The notes: a model not told the origin generated them from the sequence alone. A DNA stretch of 64,000 nt from Bacteroidia bacterium (GCA_033391075.1 JAWPMV010000001.1:3782001-3846000); one strand, 5' to 3'; shown: positions 44,532-53,800, counted from the first letter of the stretch. Numbers and translations: made by a program.

Positions 44532-44553
44532 AAAAACTCCCAAAATCCCTTTA

Positions 44554-46443
44554 ATGAAAAAAGCACTGCTTCTACTAATAACTGCAAGCTTAATCAGCGC
44601 TTGTGAAGCCCCAAAATCAGAACCTTTAGTTGAACCCGACATTAGTGCTGTCCCTACTTGGGCAAAAGAAGCCATCTGGTACCAAATCTTTGTAGAACGC
44701 TTTCGAAACGGCGATCCTTCCAATGATCCCACAGCAGCTGATATCGTACAGGCCTATCCGGATTCCATTCCGGCAGATTGGCAGACCACACCCTGGTCCT
44801 GGGATTGGTATAAGCCTGATCCCTATTTCGCACATTTGGCTGCATACCAAAATAACTTCGGAAGCAAAGCACAGCTTCGCCGTTATGGAGGAGACTTGCA
44901 AGGGGTTCTGGATCAATTGGATTATTTGGAGGAATTGGGCATCAATGCCCTCTATTTTAATCCCCTGAACGATGGGCCTTCTTTACATAAATACGACCCG
45001 CGTACCTATCGACATTTGGATAGAAATTTTGGTCCTGATCCGAAAGGAGATATAGAGATAGCAGCAAGTGAAGACCCTGCTGATCCCCAGACTTGGAAGT
45101 GGACAAGTGCTGACCAACTCTTTTTGAAGATTGTAGAAGAAGCACACAAAAGAGGCATTAGGATCATTCTGGATTATAGCTGGAATCATACAGGCCGAGA
45201 TTTCTGGGCCTTGCATGATGTACGGGAGAAAGGGGAAGCTAGTCCTTTTAAGGATTGGTATTCCATTCTGTCCTACGATGACCCTGCTACTGAGGAAAAT
45301 GAATTCCAATATGAATATTGGTCTGGGGCCAAAACCCTGCCTGTATTGAAAAAGGATACGGTAGGCGAATTTAGGGGCTTGCCCTTTGAGGGGAATTTGA
45401 GTTCTGAATCCTTAAAAGCGCACATATTTGCCGTTACAGAGCGCTGGCTTGATCCTAATGGCGATGGAAATCCCGAAGATGGAATAGATGGCTTTCGATT
45501 GGATGTGGCCGCAGAAGTGCCCCTGGGCTTTTGGCGGGAGTATAGAAAAGTAGTGAAAAGCGTGAATCCGGAAGCCTATTTGGTGGGAGAAGTCTGGTGG
45601 GATAAATGGCCGGATAAACTTATGGATCCAAGGCCCTTTCTAGAAGGAGACGTTTTTGACGCCATCATGAATTATCGCTGGTATCGCAAGACAAGAGGTT
45701 ATCTATCCAAAGGAAAACCTGTGTTGAGTGCGGAGGAATATGTCAAAGAAATCGACAGCATCAATCATGGCATAGGCGAGCAATACACCTATGCCATGAT
45801 GAATGTAGCAGCCAGTCATGATTCCCCTCGCCTACTCACTTCTCTGGCCAATAAGAACAAATACAAATACCACGCAAATCCCAGCGAGGACAAGAACTAC
45901 CTCATATCCAAACCGGATGCAGAGACGGATAAAATTCACCGCATGCTTTTGCTCCAACAATTCAGCTATCCGGGTGCACCGCACATTTGGAATGGCGACG
46001 AACTCGGGATGTGGGGCAGCGATGATCCCAATTGCCGCAAACCCATCATTTGGCCCGATTTAGAATTCGAGGATGAAGTATATCATCAGGAATTAGGCTT
46101 AGAACGACCTCGAGATGAGGTCATAGCAAATCTTGATCTTTTGGCCTATTATCAAAGCCTTAGCAAAATGAGAAAGGAGCATAAAGTCCTATCTCATGGC
46201 AGCTTCGACTTCGTCTACGCCAATGACAAAACAGATTGCCTGGTGTATAGAAGAAGCTGGGAGGGCGAAAATATATATGCGGTATTCAATCCTTCAAAAG
46301 ATGATCAGGAAATAACTTTTGCCGTTTTGGAAGATGGCAGTTATCAGGATATGTTAAATAAAAGCAGGAGTTTCCCGAGCAATGAAAAACAGCTAATGGT
46401 AAAGATAGCTGCGCAATCTGGGATGGCTTTGAAGCTTGAATAA
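44554..46443 (+). CDS. GH13 alpha-amylase family glycoside hydrolase, lipoprotein
   Basis: A 629-residue lipoprotein (LISACEAPK, Cys16) when started at ATG 44554; the frame can begin at 44470 but that start lies inside the hairpin element. GH13 conserved regions are present: DYSWNHTGRDF, the nucleophile Asp317 in GFRLDV, acid/base Glu346 in VGEVWW, and Asp423 in ASHDSPRL. The start WAKEAIWYQIFVERFRNGDP is typical of the cyclomaltodextrinase/neopullulanase-like group. It probably cleaves alpha-glucans at the cell surface or periplasm. No SusC/SusD partners are in the window. Confidence 0.92.
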   Translation: MKKALLLLITASLISACEAPKSEPLVEPDISAVPTWAKEAIWYQIFVERFRNGDPSNDPTAADIVQAYPDSIPADWQTTPWSWDWYKPDPYFAHLAAYQNNFGSKAQLRRYGGDLQGVLDQLDYLEELGINALYFNPLNDGPSLHKYDPRTYRHLDRNFGPDPKGDIEIAASEDPADPQTWKWTSADQLFLKIVEEAHKRGIRIILDYSWNHTGRDFWALHDVREKGEASPFKDWYSILSYDDPATEENEFQYEYWSGAKTLPVLKKDTVGEFRGLPFEGNLSSESLKAHIFAVTERWLDPNGDGNPEDGIDGFRLDVAAEVPLGFWREYRKVVKSVNPEAYLVGEVWWDKWPDKLMDPRPFLEGDVFDAIMNYRWYRKTRGYLSKGKPVLSAEEYVKEIDSINHGIGEQYTYAMMNVAASHDSPRLLTSLANKNKYKYHANPSEDKNYLISKPDAETDKIHRMLLLQQFSYPGAPHIWNGDELGMWGSDDPNCRKPIIWPDLEFEDEVYHQELGLERPRDEVIANLDLLAYYQSLSKMRKEHKVLSHGSFDFVYANDKTDCLVYRRSWEGENIYAVFNPSKDDQEITFAVLEDGSYQDMLNKSRSFPSNEKQLMVKIAAQSGMALKLE

Positions 46444-46566
46444 GTCATCTCGAAGCTTGGCAGTGAGTTGGCATAAGGGCTGAGAGATCGTGTATTTCAA
46501 AAAGCGTCTAAAATACAAGATCCCTCGGCGCGCCAGAGCCTATTCTCTAACAATCCTCGGGATGAC
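46444..46566. repeat. Dispersed repeat R2 (GTCATCTCGA ... TCGGGATGAC)
   Basis: Outer arms GTCATCTCGA (46444-46453) and TCGGGATGAC (46557-46566) and inner arms GAGAGATCGTGTATTT (46482-46497) and AAATACAAGATCCCTC (46511-46526; 14 of 16 complementary) make a nested inverted repeat. It starts directly after the amylase stop codon. The 322 bp gap to the SDR also holds two-hairpin copy 2. Confidence 0.65.
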
Positions 46567-46666
46567 AGGCTGTATTGGAAGAAGGAATGATTTATTCTTA
46601 ATCTTGTGGAGACGATAGCAATCGTCGCATTCGGGAGATTATATAAATGATATGCGCGCTGGGGAT

Positions 46667-46746
46667 GAAACGAAAACTCAGCGGATGGACAGTGGGATGG
46701 CTCGGTTTTTTCGTTTCGATTTTGCGCCACTTTTCTAAAAAGTGGC
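46667..46746 (+). repeat. Two-hairpin element, copy 2
   Basis: Arm GAAACGAAAA (46667-46676), 31 nt with core GGACAGTGGGATGGC, arm TTTTCGTTTC (46708-46717), 8 nt linker GATTTTGC, second hairpin GCCACTTTT-CT-AAAAAGTGGC (46726-46746). The 5' flank TGCGCGCTGGGGAT resembles copy 1. It ends 19 nt before the chosen SDR start at 46766. Confidence 0.8.
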
Positions 46747-46765
46747 AATGAAATTTAAAAACATA

Positions 46766-47512
46766 ATGAAAACAAAAGGACATAAAATCATCATAACAGG
46801 CGCCACTCGCGGCATAGGCCGCTCCCTCATGGCCCGCTTCCACAGCCTCGGAAATCAAATCGTAGCTGTAGCCCGAAACAAAGAACTCCTGCATAAGCTA
46901 GAAGCAGAATTCGAAGACATCAGCTGCATTGCCTGCGATTTATCAAAACCAGAAGAAGTTGAAGCGCTCATCAAAAACCTTCAAGAAAATCACAGCGACA
47001 GCAACATCCTTATCAACAATGCCGGCATACAAGTCGGCTTCACCAATGGCGAACGCTTTTCCGATAAACCCGAAAGGCTTTCCGAAATCGCCGATGAGAT
47101 CCAAGTCAACTTCTCCACCCCCATTACTTTGTCCCAACAACTCATTCCCCTTCTTCTTCAAAATCCCGATCCCGTACTGGTCAATGTAAGTTCAGCCCTG
47201 GCCTTTGTTCCCAAGAAATCAGCTCCTGTTTACTGCGCTACAAAAGCCGGCCTCCACAACTTCACCAAAGCCCTTCGCTACCAATATGAAGATACCGCTC
47301 TCAAAATCTTTGAGATCATTCCTCCCCTCATCAAAACCGACATGACCAAAGGCCGTTGGGGAGATGCACCAACGCCCGACGATCTAAGCAATCAATTTTT
47401 CAAAGCCTTCGAAAAGGATCAATACGAGGTGAATATTGGAGTCGCAGGAAAACTGCGTTTGCTGCACAGGATTTTCCCTAAACGGGCGGAGAATAAGTTG
47501 AAGCATTCTTAA
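46766..47512 (+). CDS. Short-chain dehydrogenase/reductase (DltE-like)
   Basis: A 248-residue SDR from ATG 46766 (in-frame ATG 46748 or GTG 46742 touch or overlap the hairpin). GATRGIGRSL is the cofactor loop, NNAGIQVG the NNAG motif, and VSSALAFVPKKSAPVYCATKAG supplies the Ser-Tyr-Lys triad (Ser from SSALAF, YCATK). The tail YEVNIGVAGKLRLLHRIFPK resembles the DltE-like group of putative oxidoreductases. Substrate unknown. It is separated by 322 bp of repeat DNA from the amylase, so probably an independent transcript. Confidence 0.85.
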   Translation: MKTKGHKIIITGATRGIGRSLMARFHSLGNQIVAVARNKELLHKLEAEFEDISCIACDLSKPEEVEALIKNLQENHSDSNILINNAGIQVGFTNGERFSDKPERLSEIADEIQVNFSTPITLSQQLIPLLLQNPDPVLVNVSSALAFVPKKSAPVYCATKAGLHNFTKALRYQYEDTALKIFEIIPPLIKTDMTKGRWGDAPTPDDLSNQFFKAFEKDQYEVNIGVAGKLRLLHRIFPKRAENKLKHS

Positions 47513-47524
47513 AACCACCACACA

Positions 47525-47668
47525 GTGTCACCAAAAGCGAAGTCGAAGGGTCTCATTTGAAATCTCCCATTCTCCTATCTCCTCCTAATTCGTCACTTTC
47601 AGCCTAGGCAGAAGAAATGGGAGAGTAAATAAGGGGGAACTAGATGCTTCGACTAGCTCAGCATGACA
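47525..47668. repeat. Dispersed repeat R3 (GAAGTCGAAGGGTCTC ... GATGCTTCGACTAGCTCAGCATGACA)
   Basis: Left part GTGTCACCAAAAGCGAAGTC (continuing GAAGGGTCTC) at 47525-47554 and right part ATGCTTCGACTAGCTCAGCA (continuing TGACA) at 47643-47668 are imperfect complements over about 25 bp. Similar motifs are known as dispersed palindromes in many Bacteroidota genomes. It occupies much of the 405 bp gap 47513-47917. Confidence 0.55.
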
Positions 47669-47713
47669 GTTCTAGTCTAAGCACCATGCAGGGGATAGCA
47701 GTCGCCCGCTGCA

Positions 47714-47755
47714 ACCTACGGTTTCCCTAGTAAAACCTAACGGTTTTCCGTAGGT
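47714..47755. other. Nested hairpin (ACCTACGG ... CCGTAGGT)
   Basis: Outer arms ACCTACGG (47714-47721) and CCGTAGGT (47748-47755) are exact complements. Inside lies AAAACC-TAAC-GGTTTT (47732-47747), an extra 6 bp stem. Together they make a two-tier stem with a 10 nt one-sided bulge. Its role is unknown; no gene boundary is near (the lipoprotein starts at 47918). Confidence 0.45.
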
Positions 47756-47917
47756 GTCCGAAATCACACAATCTATCTTTTCGACTGATAATCAGCATAT
47801 TACAACCAATGCCCTAAACATGTATTGAGTAAACGAATTTTCCCTTTAGCAGAAATATTCTATATCTTGATTTAAAACAAACACGCAATACTATTTTTTT
47901 AACCTAATTCGAATACT

Positions 47918-48817
47918 ATGAAAGCTTATGCCCTTGTTGTTCTAAGTTTACTGATTTTGTTCAGTTTTGCTTGTGAAGAAAAGAAGCAACCGCAAGACCC
48001 GGATCCACCACAACCTATTGCGAACTGCGATTGGGATTCTGAAATCTCGAATGAAACAGCCAAGGAAATTCAAAAAAATTGGAGTAAGAAATGGGATTTT
48101 CCCGCTTCATCCCCTTATGCCCAATACAACGGTACAGTACCCGATAGCTTTTTTATAAACAGTTTCGCCTTGCAAACTTTGGCAATCGCCCACTGTGGTT
48201 TCAGAGTTTATTATGGACTAACAGAAAAAGGAGACATGAGATCGATGTGCCTCGTTATTACGGCCATAAATGATCATATGGGTGATATTCTGGACGGTGA
48301 AAAACGAATACTTTTTACCAATATTACCCAAACGGAGATTAGAGGAGATACGGTAATTACTCCTGTAAAATACATCGGCCTCGACGAAGCCAAGAGGTAC
48401 ACAAGTAATTGGCGTTGCTATAATGGAGTCAGTAGAGAAAATGATGAAATAGGCAATGTCAAGTGCGATGTTGATCGGGTGATGCCTGCGCGAGGAAGGT
48501 ACAAGGAGAATAAACCTCAATTAATTCCTTTAGGGAATGCCTTTGATTCTGATTCTGTATTTATCCATATAGAAGAAAGCGGTATGCCACCCAATGCTTA
48601 TGTTTTTTATAACTCTTTGTACAAATACGATGATAAAAACAAAAAAGGCTTACGACAGGACCTATATATCAGAGGTTATGGCAGAACGATAGCAAAAGGA
48701 ACGAATTCTTTTGGTCCGATAGAAATTGTAGGGGTTGGACCAGGTGGAGAAGCGATTGACATTACGGGAGGATGTCCAAATCAGTGTAATATCGAAGACG
48801 CTTTACAAGCCGACTAA
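47918..48817 (+). CDS. Lipoprotein of unknown function
   Basis: A 299-residue lipoprotein (LLILFSFACEEKK, Cys19). A Pro/Asp/Gln-rich linker (KKQPQDPDPPQP) is followed by a domain I do not recognise; it has several Cys and ends GGCPNQCNIEDALQAD. The codon composition is more AT-rich than the surrounding genes, and it forms with the next gene an AT-rich block of about 1.6 kb. It is exported, probably to the outer membrane. No partner or enzymatic motif is visible. Confidence 0.6.
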   Translation: MKAYALVVLSLLILFSFACEEKKQPQDPDPPQPIANCDWDSEISNETAKEIQKNWSKKWDFPASSPYAQYNGTVPDSFFINSFALQTLAIAHCGFRVYYGLTEKGDMRSMCLVITAINDHMGDILDGEKRILFTNITQTEIRGDTVITPVKYIGLDEAKRYTSNWRCYNGVSRENDEIGNVKCDVDRVMPARGRYKENKPQLIPLGNAFDSDSVFIHIEESGMPPNAYVFYNSLYKYDDKNKKGLRQDLYIRGYGRTIAKGTNSFGPIEIVGVGPGGEAIDITGGCPNQCNIEDALQAD

Positions 48818-48863
48818 TTTGTAATAGCAATCTGATGTAACAAAAAGATTTGAAGCATTTGAT

Positions 48864-49544
48864 ATGCAAATCATATTTAAATACAGTCAATTTATCATTT
48901 TACTTCCTTTCATTATTGGATTAGTAAATAAGAGCTATAACAATATTGAAAGGAAGTATCTCTTTTCTGCTATTATTCTAGGGATTATAGCAGAAATATT
49001 AATGGTTGCAGCTATTTATTTATGGAGGAATAATATGCCTGTAGTCCATATTTACACTGTAATAGAATTTATTTTTCTAGCATCAGTATTCTACAATGGA
49101 CAACTTAAAATTTTAAATTCTAAACAGTATAAGTTGTTAATACTTGCATTCATTTTTCTATCAATATTCAACACTATTTTTTTTCAAGGAATCTGGATGT
49201 GGAATTCAAATATCAGGAGTTTAGAGGGAGCTATATTGATTTCCTTATCGTTACTATACTTTTTCACTCTCATTAAAAAGCTGACAATTCCATCCCCTGC
49301 AAGAACTTTCCAATTTTGGTTTTCCATTGCTGTTTTATTCTATTTCTCAGGGAATTTATTAATTTTCATTTACTCAAATCACTTGACCGAGCTAGGAATC
49401 CAATCGGATGATAGCAGAATTCTTGAAGAACAAATCAGGGTTATAAGCTTTATCCTCAATATTTTCTTATATATTTTCTATTCCATAGCCTTTCTATGCA
49501 AGGAACAGAAGCCCTTCCCCAAATCTTCCTTGTCAGCACCCTGA
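48864..49544 (+). CDS. Multi-pass membrane protein of unknown function, AT-rich
   Basis: A 226-residue protein with about seven hydrophobic helices and few charged residues between them. No family is recognised, although similar 6-7 helix proteins precede kinases in Bacteroidota. It is clearly AT-rich compared with the kinase gene that overlaps it: the frame ends 49 bp inside the kinase gene (49496-49544), where base composition changes abruptly. It may be a membrane partner of that kinase, or a recent acquisition. Translation ends KEQKPFPKSSLSAP, read partly from kinase DNA. Confidence 0.6.
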   Translation: MQIIFKYSQFIILLPFIIGLVNKSYNNIERKYLFSAIILGIIAEILMVAAIYLWRNNMPVVHIYTVIEFIFLASVFYNGQLKILNSKQYKLLILAFIFLSIFNTIFFQGIWMWNSNIRSLEGAILISLSLLYFFTLIKKLTIPSPARTFQFWFSIAVLFYFSGNLLIFIYSNHLTELGIQSDDSRILEEQIRVISFILNIFLYIFYSIAFLCKEQKPFPKSSLSAP

Positions 49545-50299
49545 TCATGCTGACTTTGGTAGGATTCATCATCTTCTTTGTGCTGGTGTACCAAAGGAGG
49601 CTGATGCGGCAGCGTTTTGATATGCTGGAAAAGGAAGCTGAGCACCAACAGAAGCTTCTTTCGGCTACCATAGAAACCCAGGAAATCGAACGCCAGCGCA
49701 TTGCCCGCGATCTTCACGATGAGATCGGGGCCATGCTCTCTGCTGTCAAGATGAACCTCAGTCTGGCCAGCCGTAAGACCGAAGAACCCAAAAAACTCAG
49801 CCCTTTACTGGATGAAACCAGTGATATGCTCAAGGACAGCATCCAGCAAGTCAGGCATATTTCTCATGCCTTACTCCCGCCCCTTTTGGATAAATTTGGC
49901 CTGGTAGCAGCCCTGAAAAGCATGGTCGCCAAAGCCCAACAGGAAGAAGGCCCTCAATTGCTCTTCAAGATCAAAGGAGAAGAAGTTCGCCTGGAAGCTC
50001 AAAAGGAATTAGGGCTCTATCGAGTCGCCCTGGAGTTCATCAACAATGCGATCAAACATGCCGAGGCCCGACAAATCCGCCTGCATCTGCAATACGAGGA
50101 AGACAAAATCAGCCTCGAAATTAAAGATGATGGCAAAGGCTTCGACCTGGAAGGCAAAAAGAAAGAAGCCAAAGGACTCGGCCTCCGAAATATCGAAAGT
50201 CGCATCAAAGCTATTGGGGGAGACTATGACTTTCAAAGTGCTCCCGGACAAGGCACCCAACTTTCAATAGAACTCACTCATGAAAATAGCTCTCGTTGA
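49496..50299 (+). CDS. NarL/DegS-type sensor histidine kinase, single membrane helix
   Basis: A 267-residue kinase. One N-terminal helix (residues 11-31) is followed by a coiled linker (EKEAEHQQKLLSATIETQEIE) and the HisKA_3 motif RQRIARDLHDEIGAMLSAVK, where His of DLHDE is the acceptor. The ATPase end shows FINNAIKHAEAR and GLGLRNIESRI. It should phosphorylate the response regulator encoded next (20 bp overlap). The start ATG 49496 overlaps the preceding membrane gene by 49 bp; ATG 49550 would remove the overlap but cut off half of the helix. Confidence 0.87.
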   Translation: MQGTEALPQIFLVSTLIMLTLVGFIIFFVLVYQRRLMRQRFDMLEKEAEHQQKLLSATIETQEIERQRIARDLHDEIGAMLSAVKMNLSLASRKTEEPKKLSPLLDETSDMLKDSIQQVRHISHALLPPLLDKFGLVAALKSMVAKAQQEEGPQLLFKIKGEEVRLEAQKELGLYRVALEFINNAIKHAEARQIRLHLQYEEDKISLEIKDDGKGFDLEGKKKEAKGLGLRNIESRIKAIGGDYDFQSAPGQGTQLSIELTHENSSR

Positions 50300-50654
50300 C
50301 GACCACGCCCTCTACCGCAAAGGAATCGCTGCTTTATTGGAAGACATCGCAGATGCAAATCTCATCTTCGAAGCAGAAAACGGACAAGACTTATTGGACA
50401 AACTTCAACACCAGCAAGCCGAACTCATCCTTCTCGATCTGGAAATGCCCATCCTGGACGGCATCGCAACTTTACCTAAAATCAAAAGCAGCTATCCCGA
50501 TTGCAAAGTCGCCATCATCTCCCTACATGCCGATGAAGGTCTTCTCTTCCAGCTCAAAGAGTTAGGCGCTAATGGCTTTATTCAAAAAGATGCGGATTAT
50601 GAGGTCTGGGAAGAGGCGATTGAACGTTTGCGCACTGAAGGGACTTATTTTTGA
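50280..50654 (+). CDS. Response regulator receiver without output domain (NarL-type, probably truncated)
   Basis: A 124-residue protein that covers the receiver only: DDHALYRKGIAALLED, phospho-acceptor Asp in ILLDLEMPILDG, and the Thr/Lys region (ISLHADEG ... FIQKDADYEVWE). NarL/FixJ-type partners of DegS kinases normally continue with a LuxR helix-turn-helix of about 70-80 residues after the GTYF segment; here a stop follows GTYF directly and no HTH is found in any frame. The gene is followed within 73 bp by two-hairpin element copy 3. Either the output domain has been lost, or the protein acts by protein contact only. Confidence 0.85.
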   Translation: MKIALVDDHALYRKGIAALLEDIADANLIFEAENGQDLLDKLQHQQAELILLDLEMPILDGIATLPKIKSSYPDCKVAIISLHADEGLLFQLKELGANGFIQKDADYEVWEEAIERLRTEGTYF

Positions 50655-50727
50655 GCCATTTCAACCCCTTCCCGCAAGCCCTAACAGACTCCCAAAAAAA
50701 ATCACATCCAGGCGGCGACGGGGCCTC

Positions 50728-50815
50728 GCTGCTGCATCGGGTGCGGGGGCCGGACCGTGCGTTGGCTTTGCAGCAGCTTGATTTTTTGCTTCTTTTTCAT
50801 CTAAGGAAAAAGAAG
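50728..50815 (+). repeat. Two-hairpin element, copy 3
   Basis: Arm GCTGCTGCA (50728-50736), 32 nt with core GGACCGTGCGTTGGC, arm TGCAGCAGC (50769-50777), linker TTGATTTTTTG, second hairpin CTTCTTTTTC (50789-50798) / GAAAAAGAAG (50806-50815). Arms differ completely from copies 0-2. It lies 66 bp upstream of the gene at 50882. Confidence 0.75.
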
Positions 50816-50881
50816 ACAAGCCACTAAGACGAAATAAAAAACATTTTCCTTTATCTTTATTCAAAAAGAAACACCCAACAC

Positions 50882-53800
50882 ATGCTACTACAAAGAATCA
50901 TCCTCATACTAGGAGTATGCCTGCTCCTTTCCCCAATAAAATCACAGGCACAAAAAAATAATGAATCTGATAATGGCATCGATGCCCGTTTCTTCGAAAA
51001 AATGGAGTGGCGCAATATCGGTCCCAATCGCGGCGGACGTTCGCTAGGAGCTTCAGGAAGTCCGGGCCGCAAAAACGAATACTATTTCGGAGCTACCGGA
51101 GGAGGACTCTGGAAAACCATTGATGGAGGCACTAATTGGTTCCCCGTTACCGATGGACAAGTGACCAGCTCATCCGTTGGAGCCGTGGCAGTTGCAGAAA
51201 CCAATCCGGATGTCGTTTATATCGGCATGGGAGAAGTTCAGCTAAGAGGAAGCATCACCCAGGGAGATGGGGTCTACAAAACCACGGATGGAGGAAAGAC
51301 ATGGCGCCACTTAGGCCTCAAAGAAACCCAGGCGGTATCTCGCATTCGCATTCATCCTACCAATCCCGATATCGTCTACGTAGCTGCTTTAGGGCATCCC
51401 TATGGAGACAATGAAGAAAGAGGCGTTTTTCGATCTACGGATGGAGGGAATAGCTGGGAAAAAGTACTGTACGTGAGTGATAAGGCAGGTGCTGTTGACC
51501 TCATCATCGATCGCACCAATCCCAAAGTTCTCTATGCCTCCACCTGGCAGGTCTATCGCAAAGCCTGGAAAATGTGGGGCGGAGGTCCGGATTGTAAATT
51601 GTGGAAGTCTGTGGACGGTGGAGATAACTGGATCGATTTGACCCAAAATCCCGGCATGCCAGAAGGCCCTATTGGAAAGATCGGAGTTACCGTTTCCCCA
51701 GCTGATCCCAATCGCGTCTGGGCCATAGTTGAAGCCAATGAAGGCGGAGTTTTTCGTTCGGATGATGGAGGATGGACCTGGACGCGCACCAATAGCGAAA
51801 GAAAACTCAGGCAAAGAGCCTTCTACTATTCTCGTATCTATGCTGATCCCTGGGACAAAGAAACGGTTTACTGTTTGAATACCGGCTTCTATAAATCAAC
51901 AGATGGAGGCGTAAATTTCGACCAAACCATCCGAGTTCCTCATGGAGATAATCATGACCTCTGGATCGACCCCAATGATCCTATGCGCATGGTCAATAGC
52001 AATGATGGGGGCGGCAATGTTTCTATCAATGGCGGAAAAACCTGGACGGAGCAGGATTATATTACGACCCAGCTTTATCATGTCATGACCACCAGCGATG
52101 TTCCCTACCATGTTGCGGGAGCACAGCAAGACAATAGTACGGTAGCCGTTCCCTCTGATGGCTGGGGGCACAGACAAGCCCGTGGACCCAATCATGGCTG
52201 GTATTATCCTGTAGGTGGGGGAGAAAGTGGCTGGATCAGTCAACATCCGACAAAGCCCGACATTTTCTATGCAGGAAGTCAGGGCGCACTTTTGACCCGC
52301 TATGACCGCAGCAATGGACAGACACGCGACATACAGGTATATCCGCGTTTCTTTTCTGGCGAACCCGCCTCTGCCCTACCCGAACGCTGGCAATGGACCT
52401 TCCCCATCATGTTTGCCCATCAGGACCCCAATGTGATGTACACCTGTTCGCAGCATGTTTGGAAAACCACCAATGACGGTCAGAGTTGGGAGAAGATCAG
52501 TCCAGACCTGACCTATGCAGATCCTTCTACTTTAGGAAAAACAGGTGGGATTATTACCATGGATATGAATGGTCCGGAGATTTATGCAACGGTCTTTGCA
52601 TTGGCTCCTTCCTATCACGACATCAATACCATTTGGGCCGGTTCGGATGATGGTAAAGTGCATATTACCCGTAATGGAGGAAAGAAATGGACAGACATTA
52701 CCCCTCCCGATCTTCCCAAGTTTTCTCGCATCAGCATCATAGACGAATCTCGCCACAATCCGGGTACCCTTTATCTGGCAGCCAATCGCTATCAGGTGGA
52801 TGATCGTGAGCCCTATGTGTTCAGGACGACGGATTACGGAAAGACCTGGACCAAAATTATCAATGGGATCAAAGCCGGTCATTTTGCCAGAGCGGTTCGA
52901 GAAGATCATATTCGTCCCGGCTTATTGTTTCTGGCAACCGAACATGGAGTTTATGTATCTCAGGATGCAGGAGATCATTGGCAACCCATTCAGCTCAACT
53001 TACCCGATACACCGATTCGCGACCTGGTTATCAAAGACAATGATGTCGTACTGGGTTCTCATGGGCGAGGATTTTGGATTTTGGATGAAATCGGTCCGCT
53101 TAGAGAATACAAGAAAGAAATGCTGGAGGAGAAATTGGTTGTTTTTGAGCCCAGAGATGCCATTCGTGGGATCAATACAGCTGATATTCAATACTATTTA
53201 GGAGAAGAGGTTGATCAGGTCTTGGTTGAGGTATTGGATGCAAAGGGAAATTTGATCGATAGCTTTGAAGGTACTGAAGCCAAATATACAGTCGATCCAA
53301 ATATTCCCTGGTGGAGAAGAGGCGGTTCAAGTAAACCTACTACCGCAGCAGGTATGAATAGCTTTAGTTGGGATTTACGGTATAAAGGGGCCAGTAGCTT
53401 TGATGGCATGATCATTTGGAGCGCCAGACCCACTCGTGGTCCCAAGGCTCCTTTGGGTAAGTATCAGGTCAGGATCACTGTGGGAGAGGAATCTCAAACG
53501 AAATCTTTTTCCATTAACATGAATCCTAATTTGAAAGGGATAACAGAAGCAGATTTACAGGAGCAATTTGAACTGGCTTCAAACATTCGGGACAAAACAA
53601 CAGAAGCCAATGATGCGGTAATTCAAATCAGAAAAATTCGTGCACAAATCGAGGAAAGAATTTCGGCTATGGAAGATAAAGCTTTCGGAGAAATGGCAGA
53701 AAAGCTCTTGAAAACGATGCAAAATATTGAAGAGGATCTTTATCAGACCAAAAACCAAAGTGGACAAGATCCCCTCAATTTCCCCATCCGCCTGAACAAT

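Noticed and set aside
44470-44553. Upstream start for the GH13 gene at 44470
   Set aside because: It lies inside the hairpin element and would precede the lipoprotein signal by 28 unlikely residues.
50572-50781. Frame after the response regulator that might hold a frameshifted LuxR domain
   Set aside because: The translation (SPNRLPKKITSRRRRGL region) does not match helix-turn-helix signatures and runs into the hairpin element.
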